Notes under the pieces: model-generated
Told to the model about the DNA's origin: nothing
Seen by the model: the letters and a program-made list of their open reading frames with translations, nothing else
The model's database searches: none
Assembly: GCF_025612915.1 (NCBI RefSeq)
Contig: NC_069111.1
Span: 39,237,801-39,301,800 of the forward strand
DNA length: 64,000 bases
Direction: 5' to 3'
From: Magallana angulata
Taxonomy: Eukaryota; Mollusca; Bivalvia; Ostreida; Ostreidae
Translations under genes and position numbers: made by a program
Shown here: positions 1 through 11,196 of the stretch, piece by piece
Layout: each line of letters begins with the position of its first letter
Position numbering within the stretch: position 1 is the stretch's first letter

Positions 1-33
1 TTGAGCCTTTGGCTCAGGTGAGCTAGAAAAATG
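1..33. repeat. Right end of a minisatellite-bearing TIR element, cut by the window edge
   Basis: The first bases contain GGCTCAGGTGAGCTA, the same terminal sequence that ends the element at 11165-13137 and begins the inverted copy at 29281. Only the terminus lies in the window. Confidence 0.7.
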
Positions 34-1830
34 CAATATACGGCGCACAAAAATTGCGCTGGTTTCGGACTCATTTACCTTCTTTTCACCCAATTTTTTT
101 TAATTCTAATAAAAATTATAAACTTTAAATTTTTTATAAAAATTACATTACATGTTATTTTACACTTTGCATAATTGACGAATGATCTATTGTGATATGA
201 TCAGAAGTGTTATTTTCTGCATTGGGGTCAAGAAGTTATATTTAAGATTAACTTATTTACAATAAATGGTTAAAGTTGAATGTTAATCCCCCCCCCCCAT
301 CAAACCTGGTCTAACATTTTAGAACCTCTTCGTAATTTTTTACAGTAGCAAAATGCTTTCTTGGTTGGTATTTTTCTCTAGATGCAAGATATTTGAAGTT
401 GCTTAATAATATTTATAATAAACAAAAATTATAATTATGTAATCGGGGCAATTGTGAAGTATCCTACAAAAAGAAGAATCATCATTGGACTAGGAATTAC
501 CCACATGGGTCACACACTACATAATTATGAATAATATGAAATACTTGATTATTCCAAAAAGTCAGGGTGTTGCAAAGAGGGGGGGGGGGGGGGGGGGGCA
601 TTACCACACACAGGGCAGGAATTAATATGGTTTAGGGTTTGGGATATGAAAAGTCATTGAACTATATTGTCATTTCCTATTTAAGAGGGAGGGTGGTTTA
701 AATATAACTCATGTGGTTCGTGTACCTACCATTTGATGGATCGTAATACATTAGAAACAAGAGTATATATGGTTTAGTTTTAGTGGATGTGATCGCAAAA
801 GTTTTCAAGATATCTAGTATTGTTCTGTTTCATTAGGGTCAGAACAATCCCATAAGGTCATGTCCTACTATATAAATGATTTTAAAGGGGTATAGACATC
901 TATTCCCACCCACTTCTCTAAATCCGGCACACGATGATGGCAAATAAAAGCAAATATAGCACCGACAACCGCCAGGGTGGTGCATAATTAATTTTGCAAT
1001 AATTATAAATTCCATACTTTCTATGACTTGAGATGAAATTATTATTATAGATGAACTGAAATCCACATTCAAATAGTTCAACCCCAAATTGTATAAAAAG
1101 AGCCGCTCGTGTGTAATGTGGGATGGGATCTCATCCTTTATGAAAATTGTAATTTTTAAAAAATACCAGAAAATGCATGTGACCTTCTTTTTGACCAAAA
1201 CTAGAACTAGAGAATGTTATTTAGGGACAAAGACTTGGTGCGGGTATCACTGTCTAATAACGGCAGATATTTTTAAAATAATTTTATGTTACACGATGGA
1301 TAAAAATTAAATCCAGGCCTCAATGGTATTGCTACAATATTTTCATAAATTATGATCGCTCTGACCGACTTTCCTAGGAACACTGTGGTTTATAATTCAT
1401 ATCGTTCAAACATATAAATGGAGATACTAAACGCAAGGAACAGAAATATGTGTAAACAACTAAAATTCCCTATAACTATTATTAAACAGTAGATCAAAAC
1501 TTTAGATGATTCACCGAAATGACACCAGAAATAAATCTACCTTAAATATTTTTTCTTCAGTTCTTTTCATTATTAACATAACATTGTATAGTATATTGAG
1601 ACATTTCTAACAAACATATAATAATAAAATTAACATACATGTACATGCATGGCTATCCGTTACATCGGAAGACCTTATAGTGATTGTAGTGTTTTGTCTT
1701 TCTTTCTTATTATTTTTGCCCTTTTTTGTCGGCAGAATTTCTCAGAGATGGCTGGATAGATTTTCCTGAACATTTTAGGGATGATATAGAATGATAATAT
1801 CTCGAGGCGTGTTTTTTTTTCTTTTTCATT
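34..1830. other. Intergenic, no gene seen
   Basis: AT-rich sequence with short chance reading frames only. It holds a run of about 20 G near 579-598 and a C run near 290. No splice-consistent exon, RNA gene or terminal repeat was recognised. Confidence 0.6.
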
Positions 1831-1842
1831 TTTTAAAAATTC

Positions 1843-3190
1843 ATTTCCTGTCGTCAGTTTCCTGGCCCGCGTCAAAAAACCTTGTTCCTACGAGATCTCA
1901 AAAATCGGCAAACAATTGAACATCCAGACTTTGTTGGATGCTAGACCTATAGTTGTTAATGTGTTTAAACTATTTTGTTTTGTTCTTCGTATCTTCCGGT
2001 CGTTACCGGAAGTACTTCAACATTTATTTTATTTACGAATTTAATTTATTTTACATAGAAAAAATCTGATAGTATAAGTCCTTACATGTGTCATCTACGC
2101 GATGTAAGATAAAAACAAAATCATTCTACTTCCGGCGAGATATCTTAATTATCTCAGGTAACTTTTTTAAACAAATTGTGTTCCCACGAGACCTAAAAAA
2201 CTATAAGTGATTAAGACACGAAACTTTCATGTATGACAAACATCTGATGATGATGTGTTTAACTGGTTTTATTTTGTCGACTATCACTTCCGGTACCCAC
2301 TTGAAGAGTTCAAACGAATCAAGTTGTTAAATAAATGAGTTTAACAGCTATCATTTGACAGTTTTATTTAGCTTGATTAACGGTGATGTACGTTAAGCAA
2401 ATTTAACAGAAACACTTACTTTTATTTTCATTGAGAACTTCCGTTTGTCTGTTTCATGTCCCGTGACAAAAAACCTTCTGTCCATCATATCTCAAAAACG
2501 ATTAAGACTTGAACATGCCATTGAACGATAGACCTATATATGTACATGTGTTTACACTATTTTGCTTTATCCGGCATAATTTCCGGTCGTCACAGGAAGT
2601 ACTCCAAAATTTGATTTTTTACTTTTTTTTTAAATTTAGCATGGAAGCAACACAATAGGTCATTAACAAATGGTTAAATAAACGAAAAAATTCTTCTTCC
2701 GGTGAGTATTTCTCAAACATCTCAGGTAGCTTTCTTTTATACAAATTATGTACCTGCGAGATCTCAGAAACTGTAAGAGATCAAGACAAAAAACTTATAT
2801 GGAAGATAGACATTTATTTGATTAGAAATGTGTTTAACTGGTTTTATTTTGTCTTTCGTTACTTCTAGTTCTCATGGGAAGCGTTCAAGCAAATAAAGTT
2901 TTTGATAAGTTTAGATTTTTTCTTTGAATATTTTATTCATTCTGATGAACAGTATTGTATCGTAGGTAAGTGTTCTTAAAATACTTACTTTTAATTTCTT
3001 TATTCGCTTCCGTTTGTCCGTTTCCGGTCCCGACACAAAAAAAATATTTTCTAAATGATATCTCAAAACTGACAAAAACTGAACAATTAAACTTTGAGGA
3101 AGGACAAAAGAATGTATGAAGATATATGTTTACCATGTTCTGTTTGATCCGGCATAACTTCCGGTCGTCACAGGAAGTACTCAATATAAC
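1843..3190. repeat. Tandem array of about 580-bp diverged monomers
   Basis: Three monomer starts are recognisable near 1843, 2439 and 3006. They share CTTCCGTTTGTC-like, GACAAAAAACCTT-like and ATCTCAAAAA blocks. Each monomer later contains a GGTCGTnACnGGAAGTACT block (about 2000, 2590 and 3165). The intervening half-monomers share TGTGTTTAACTGGTTTTATT (about 2256 and 2829). The copies are well diverged, so the array is old. No protein is encoded. Confidence 0.75.
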
Positions 3191-4130
3191 TTGTTGTCTT
3201 TTTTGTTTTGGTTTTTATGGAAATAATTACTGGAAAATTCCTGTACAGTATATATAATATCCACTGTCTTTTTACAAGAGAAATTCAATTTTTACATATT
3301 AATAAATGAGGAATGGAAAACTTTTTTGTTGATGTAGCAACAAAAATCTAGTTATATTGACTGATTTGATTTAAGTCGCAGAAGCAGGCAAAATCAAACA
3401 TAAGTACAACCTTGTTTATAATATAGGTAATTGTTGATACATGCTTTCATAATTTTACAGACTTGTTTAAATTATTAGCACATTTTTGGTTTCTCTAAAT
3501 AAATCAGTTTTTTTTTTTAAAAAGATGAATTTATTGTGCACTAATCATGACACTTTTAATAGTTTTTCATGCATATTGTTATATAAAAAGTTTTTTGTTC
3601 ATTTGCAAGGGAAATTTTCTTCTTTCTCATCATTATAACAATGTTCATGACTTTATTGTTTAAACTATTTCTGTCTGTGATATAGCATATGTGCGTTTTT
3701 ATTAGGATATCTGTATAGACATAAGGAAGGATTGTTAAGTAATACGTCGCAGTTTTTTTTTAATTTTGGTACATAATTCGCGGCCGTTGTATAGTGCATT
3801 TCCCCTTAACTATCTTTCCGTTTTTTGTTTCACCAACATCTTTCCGTTTGTATTTTATCAGTAATTTTACCAATTCAATTGTTTATAGTTTTATGGACGA
3901 AAGATTCAGGGAGGAATGCTGGACCTTCTACAGAAGATTAAAAGTGGGACTTTTTACATGTTCACATGGTGCAGAATCATTGAAATCTAAAGAAAAGCAT
4001 TTAGATACCAGCACTTGACGTAAAAACACTATTCATGCTATATGGCATATATTTCTTTGTTGTAAAAAATGTATGTCAGGTGTGTCATTTTATTATTAAC
4101 AGCATATGTCAATTTTTCGATTAACTGTTT
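3191..4130. other. Intergenic, no gene seen
   Basis: AT-rich spacer. The frame at 3794-4018 has no recognisable domain or splice context. Confidence 0.5.
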
Positions 4131-4243
4131 ACAATATTATCTTTTACTAATTAACAATTTTTAATTGTCAATGAGTCCATGACTAATAATTAGTCATGGA
4201 CTCATTGACAATTAAAAATTGGTAATTAGTAAAAGACAATATT
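4131..4243. repeat. Near-perfect long hairpin (foldback element)
   Basis: The left arm (about 4133-4185) and right arm (about 4189-4243) are reverse complements over roughly 50 bp with only a few mismatches, and the loop is almost absent. The centre reads GACTAATAATTAGTC. Such high arm identity suggests recent insertion or arm homogenisation. No coding capacity. Confidence 0.85.
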
Positions 4244-4670
4244 TGCGAAATAACGATTAAAATCTTTTGCCGGTCGTCACTTTCTACTCTGAGGTGTAAA
4301 CTCTGCATCATCAATTCGAGTTGATAATAAAGTTGTGTATGTTCTGAACTAAGTCTACTGATACAATAAATTGGAAAAAAGAGAATATGAAATATGATGC
4401 TCTTCGTAGAAAAAAAATCACGCAAAATCCAGGGTGGTCCTAAATCAAATCCAAAAGTCATCATTAATGTCTTGAAATGTTGCGGACGGTACATGCTTGA
4501 GTATGCATTAACAACTTTCATAGTCTCTATTGAATCAGCCAAGAAATTTTGGAACATTCATTGTTTTCGCTGAAAAAAAAAGAAATTGGAGTTATATCAA
4601 CATTTTTTATGCAGAGAGTGCACTGAAATAAATTTGATATCATTCCTAAATTAGGGATCATCAGGTAGGC

Positions 4671-5243
4671 TAGAACACTGTGCCGGATAATTATGCCAGT
4701 GCCAAGGTGGCATTTTTGCACCCGCTCAAGATGCAATTTCGGAAGAATCTATACATAGTAAATGATAGATCATTGTCTAGAGAGTATATAACCACTTTTG
4801 TATATTGTGTGTTTCACCTGACAGGTGAGATATTAGTGACAGAGATATTTACCTTTGATAATTAATATTTTATAAGAAAATGATAATTCCCATATAAATG
4901 ATTCTCCTACAGGAAATATTGACATCCTTATAAGCTTTTTTAAAAGTATTTCCTGTAGAAATTTGATTCAAACAGGTAGTTTTCTTAAAGGAAATTGAAT
5001 TTCCTATCGTATTTCCTGTAGGAACATTGTTTTTCCTACGAGAAAAATTAATTTTCTGTAGGAATTTATTTTTGAAAGATTAATATCTCAGAGGGGATAC
5101 AATGGTAACAAAGATGGTTGTAAACTCTTTAAACAACTGTCTACCATACATGTATATCGTATTTGAATTTTTCGATATATGCAGCTTAGACGGGTGCAAA
5201 AAGCATCCTTGGCACCGGCATAATTATCCGGTACAGTGTTCTA
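4671..5243. mobile_element. Non-autonomous TIR DNA element (MITE-like), about 570 bp
   Basis: Imperfect terminal inverted repeats of about 60 bp begin TAGAACACTGT and continue through CCGGATAATTATGCC to a TTTTGCACCCG block at both ends. A TA dinucleotide sits at each edge, compatible with Tc1/mariner-type integration, but the exact boundary is not certain. The interior (about 4905-5070) has repeated TTTCCTGTAGGAA-type palindromic motifs and no transposase. Confidence 0.75.
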
Positions 5244-7200
5244 GGCAAAGTAATATGAATTTGATTTAAAAGTTTTAAAAAACTAGTTGCAACTAGAAAT
5301 GAAATGACAAAATATGAATATACAGCCACACAGAAATATTGATGACATTTGGTGAAAATCAATAGGATAATCAATGATTTGATATCCAGTTTGCAAAAAT
5401 TTATTCATGTAAAAATGTTCATCCAAGGAATTATGTCGATAGTATGGATACGACTTAAGTTATTCTCAGTATATTCCCACAGTTTTGGGAGGTAATACCC
5501 TGGGACTTATATTTTTCCAATGTATAATGCCTTACGTTTCCGTCACCAGAGTAGCAATACACCGAGGAGTTTTAAAGGGCATGTTTCCGAGTCTGTTTTG
5601 CTAATCTCAATCTCTTTTAATGTTTTTAATTTTGGTACAGTTAAAGAAAATACATTATATACGTCCCAAACATTGGTGAATCAACTTATCTACATGTACA
5701 TTTCCCTTTTCTATGCTCAACCACACACAGTTTTCACTCACTGATAATGTGCCATTATTGCATTCAGCCCTCTACCGCAAAATCCCGATAGTATAGGGTT
5801 TTTCAGGGCTGTGTGTTCCATACTAACCTTTTTTTATTCGATCTTGAAGTCTTAGCTATTGCCAGCATTATAGTGTACAATCATCTTTATTCAAAGATTT
5901 AGCGATATGGAAATAATAACTTTAGGCCCCGCTAGTTAGTCCTTCGCTCACTAACACCAAACCTATTTGCGGGGGAAATCGAAACAGATTACATATTTCC
6001 AAAAATAAGGGTTTTACTTCTGTCACCCTAGTGACCATCAGGTGTTGTTTTTTATTGAAAAAAGCGTAGAGTAAGGCAATTTTCAACAATTAATCTAAAT
6101 TTCTTATACATTTATTTATACTATACATGACATTAAGGGTTTCAAAAAAAAAACTATTATGTAGTATAAATTTTCCTAATATGTAAACAATACTTATGTA
6201 TCTTCAAAGTCATGGTCATGCTGTTGGAATAAAACATACAATACGCAAAAGATAAGACCATGAATCTTCGTTGAAATCAATGAGTACCATTTCAATCTAT
6301 GGTATACATACGTTGAAGCGAAAACAAACGATATCTATATAAAATATGAATGATTGTGTTATTACCGGTAATACAGCCCCCCCCCCCCCCCTCTTCAAAA
6401 AAAATTCAAATATAATCATAATGAAATGCATAGTTATAAATAAATATCTATATAAAATGTATATCTATAAAACCCCATAGAATTATACAAATTGAAAACA
6501 AAACTAGCTACATCAATTTGTCCATCTGTATTTATCAACGCTTTTTTAACTCTTCGAGATAGGATTGCTAAAAATATTATTACAAGTGTACATCGGAGAG
6601 AGAGGGTCATCTTGATGATTGACAGTGAGCAAAATTTCAAAAACAAATCAACTGACAATAGAACAAAACATACACCTAGTTTTATTCCAGTTAATTTCCC
6701 TGTATACAATGTACATGTAGTACTACTGTGAACAAGTATTAATACCATATTCCCCTATCATTAGTCCATACACTTTTTAAACACACTTAATGTGCATTTA
6801 ATACATCACTGACAATGTTTGCATGATCAAAATTTATATAAAATGTTTCATAATATTTCTTAATTGTTCCCATATCAAAAGACTAAGCTCTTTCAAATTC
6901 ACATTAACTTATAACACCTCAAGTTAATTCAAACCAGGTTTGGTCGAAAATGGCTGGTAAATCCGGAACAGAAGACAAAATTGAGGGAATATGGTAACGA
7001 CGACGATGGCCACATTTGCAGAGTAGATTTTTATCAGAAAAGCTGAGTTAAGTCTTGACCTTAGGGTAACTTTAGTAAAAGATTAATCCTCCGTCTTATG
7101 TATTGATACATTTACGATCCTCTGAAGGAAACATGCAAATAAAAATTCATAAACGGAAAATCTTTCAGACATCCGTTACAGTGGCACATTGTGTTAACGT
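5244..7200. other. Intergenic, no gene seen
   Basis: AT-rich with a C tract near 6380-6391. Reading frames at 6434-6748 on both strands overlap each other and show no family signature. Confidence 0.5.
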
Positions 7201-7436
7201 TTATATTTTCAGCTCCTCGTAAGTAGTTTCTGGATTACCTAGTTCTGTGTACATGTTCCTTGCGTCTGTTAATTGTGCATCGTCATGATTTTGTGCAAAG
7301 CTCCGAGTCTCCAACCAATTCCCGCGCAGATTTTTGTCGATGACAAATACTGCTACAATAAGCCACGTTGAACCCAAAAGCGCAGAAAGGACACAAATAA
7401 TCACGATTGCATAGCCTCCAAATAGCTCTTCTTCTT
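7201..7436 (-). CDS. Terminal exon: transmembrane segment and ITAM cytoplasmic tail
   Basis: The exon begins after acceptor TTTTTAACATTAG at 7437 and joins in phase 1 with exon 13235-13285. It encodes a hydrophobic stretch (YAIVIICVLSALLGSTW onward), a basic stop-transfer (DKNLRGNW) and a tail ending YTELGNPETTYEELKI. The two tyrosine motifs YTEL and YEEL are six residues apart, which fits the ITAM consensus YxxL-x(6-8)-YxxL. Draper, CED-1 and MEGF10 signal through tyrosine motifs of this class, so a Src/Syk-type kinase coupling is a reasonable inference. Confidence 0.75.
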
Positions 7437-10400
7437 CTAATGTTAAAAACTGCATGTTAATTTTATCTTACTATTTGAATAATTGCTACTTTTATGTTTT
7501 TAACTTCATATTTACCGGGTGGCAGTAAATACAAAATTTAGTTCTCGTGTTGTAAATTTTGTTTTAACTGCCACCCGGTAAATTTAAAATTTACAACATG
7601 ACATTTGTGAAAAATTAATGTCCTTTTTAGTTTGTTGTCAAAATTTTTAAATATACTAATATATATTTTTAATATACTAAAATCTTTCTTCAAAACAATG
7701 ACATGAATCAACTGAAAATGAAGAAATATAATAATTATTATTACTAGAACTTCTTTTATCTTTTGATTCAGAAGTATTTAGCGGAAAATGATGTTTTCTT
7801 ATATTTTTAAAGCTGCTTGGTCCGATTTTTTTGTTTTTACAGTATCAAAATTTTTTCCATACAAATCATTTATCTTAGAAAGATATGGACTTTCTCCTAT
7901 TTACACCAGCAGAATCAGTATCCTTTCTTAGTTAGAAATATTCAAAGTAAATGAAAATAATTTCTCTTTAGGCAAACGAAAAAACAAACCAAAATGCATC
8001 ACGGGAATGTTTAGAAAAGGAAACCGCTTGGTTTCGTCCCCCGAATGATTGGGGTTATTTAACCTGCATGCTCTGCATCGATTGTAAAGAAAGCAGACTT
8101 CAGAAATATTAGCGAACAAAACGTACACATGTTTATTTGTAATTTGTCTGATCATTTCGACCTTTATTTAAAGCGATGTCAAATTCGTAATACAATCATA
8201 CCAGTCTCGTCGTCAGGGGTGAAATTTAACATGAGGCGAAATAACGCGGTACCTTTTAATGTCGTTTGTTTTGTTAGCAATTTTTGTACGTATTTTTTTT
8301 CATTGAAATTTGGCATAATTGACGGGTAAAACTACTGCAATGTCTATTATTATACATATACTAAGCATAGCCATCGTTTAAAAGCGTGCATAAAATTTGA
8401 TATAAAATCGGACCAAGCAGCTTTAATAAAAAGGATGTCGAAAAGCCCTACCTTTTTTATGAAGACAAAAGAAGTTCTAGTAATAATAATTATTGTATTT
8501 CTATTGTATATGTTAATTACTTCTATCCTTATAATGTTTTAGGCGTCATATAAAATTTCAAAGGTCATCTGGATTTGTTTGTATTTTGCACCCCCCCCCC
8601 CCCCCCGCCGTTCCTAAAATTTGGGGCCCAATATTTAAAAAACGGTAGGATATAGAAAGTTGCCAGCACTTACAATTTTATACAACAAGATATATCTAAT
8701 TCTAAAATTTGAACGTCCTTGCTTAAAAAAAATAATAAAAATATTGCGTTTCGTTAATTTTTAGAAATCTTCTTGTATGTTCCGGAGCCGGAAGTGTCAA
8801 ATCATACATTCAATAGATTGATAGGTTGACTGTAAAATTGTTGACATAATTGAATCAATATCCCGGTTCCAATTTTAAAAAATCCATTGGCAAAAAATGT
8901 CAGGTATAATAATAATAAAAAAGACGAAACAATATATCTTTTCGAACGTCTGTCGAAAAGTCCAGATTATTATTTTGCTGATGCCATGCATTTTAAATCT
9001 TATATTTTGAATTGCCCATTTACACATAAGCTGGTATTTTTGTAGCCAACTAAGTCATGTTCAAGTGATGTACTACTGTCAACACTGGGGAAGACATACA
9101 GTGTACAAACAAAAAGAAAAGTAAACGAATAGTATACATTTCATCTGTTCATCAGGATGTTTTCTTTTTTATATCACAAATCAAATAATATAATACAAGT
9201 CTCGCTTTAATAAGATAGGAATTCTAGAAGTAACTGAGGTATTAAAATGTTGTTCATATTAAGGAGTGAAACTTTAGTCGGGAACCTACAAGCGGTTTTG
9301 TTACCGTTCATTGGATGAAGAACACGTTTTACGACGAATAATGAAAGCAGAAGCTAAAATATAGAAAAATAAAATCTTTTCTTTGCAAGAAAATGTCAAA
9401 AACTGTGATAAATTACTGTTCAAAAGGTATAATTTGTGATTTTAACATATCTTTTTTCAGGCAAGTATCAATATACAAGTCGTATTCAGCTTTAATTCAC
9501 ATCATCTTCAGAAAGTAACATATATTTAAAGAAATCTGGCCTTCGATACTTTAAATTGATATTCATTAAACATAAACCAAAATTTCAATAAGGCTCATTT
9601 CCGCCTACGCTTGCACACAGTAAATTTTCTAAGAACCAAGCTAGGTTAGCGCTTTTCAGTACTTTGATTGTTAATAATGCCAGATAAATTGTTAATAAAT
9701 ATACACATGAAAGTGCGAAACTGCAGACAGGGGAACAGGGCGTTGCAGTGTTTAATTATTGGTCAATGATTTTTATTTATTTTTTTACTTTTAAACACAT
9801 AAAAATTAAAATGTCCTTTACAGCATATGTCATTTTCATGACTTCTTTCTTACCTTGCAAGGGAGATATTTTGATAGGCATTGTCACCCTTTCCTGGTAT
9901 TATTATTTTTTGGACAATTTAATTATCTGCAATAATTTTATTTGATGGAATTTGTTTGCAAATTATATTCTTTAATTTTAGAAACGGAAACAAAAATTAT
10001 TTACATCATAGGCTTTAATTTTCTACAAAGAAATATCATAACTTTATCAAAATATTGCTAAAATCAGCACTTCCAATTTTGCTGTTTTGAGCAAAATATA
10101 ATGGCACATAAAATATTCAATTTATGTTTTAAAAATAATTCATGTATCAACCATAATATCTGCTTTATAACTTATAAATAACATAATATATATATATATA
10201 TGTGTGTGTAAATAATTAACAGCTTATGATTTTGTATATTTACATTTCTAAAATTGAAAATGTTAATTTTTTCCAAACACATGTTGTAAAAATGACTACT
10301 TTAGAGCCGTAAAGTACGGAAAAACATCTATCAAACATGATTGACGTTATAATGGATAAATGACATCAAAGCATCCTAAAATCAAATCAATAATGACGTC

Positions 10401-11158
10401 ATAATAGAGTTAGCACACAAAGCATCATTGCAATGATAATCATGAGATCAGTTTCCTGTATCCCCTTAACTAAATTGCCAAAAAATGCAGCAGAAGGCGA
10501 GGCAGCAAAAATAATCCAAACCGTTGACAAAAACAAATTCTGCAGGCAGCTAACAAAACAAATTAATTATGAAAGGAGCACTTATGGTGTGGATGAGGGT
10601 TAAGTTTGCAAAGTACAACGTATGAATTAATGGTTTGAAGGCAAATTAGGAATATTTATTAAATTCGGGCTATTAGCTACATGTATTTAGAGTCCCTTTG
10701 AGCCCTTATACCATCATTACATGCGAATTTATTCCATACACAATACATATTAAATTAACGATTATATAGAAACACTAGTAATGTAGGAATATTGATCTCA
10801 AAAATTCCTATAGGTACATTAATACTTTAAAGGTTGCTTTGAGATGACCTCGCAAGAAGTGTCGCCTCGGTTAAACTTGTATAGCATATCGCAGAACAGC
10901 TGTTTCATAGGTCTAGTAATTTTAATTAGTTTTGAGATACATGTAAGTCTCTTTGTCACATTTAGTATATATTGATATTAAGAACAGGGACACAAAATAG
11001 AATTAAACATCAGTTTAAAATTTCTAGTATTATTTTATCATTTCATAAAAGTCACCTTTTTTCTTATAATTTTTTTTACATATCTATCCTAAATGCATAC
11101 AAAAAGCAACCCATTTTATGATCATAATTAAAAATAAAAAGAAATTCACCTGTTATTA

Positions 11159-11196
<38 letters not shown>

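Noticed and set aside
579-598. Long G run as a regulatory G-quadruplex
   Set aside because: Homopolymers of this kind are frequent here and prone to sequencing error; no gene nearby to support a role.
839-1310. Overlapping frames on both strands
   Set aside because: No family signature, low-complexity composition and mutual overlap.
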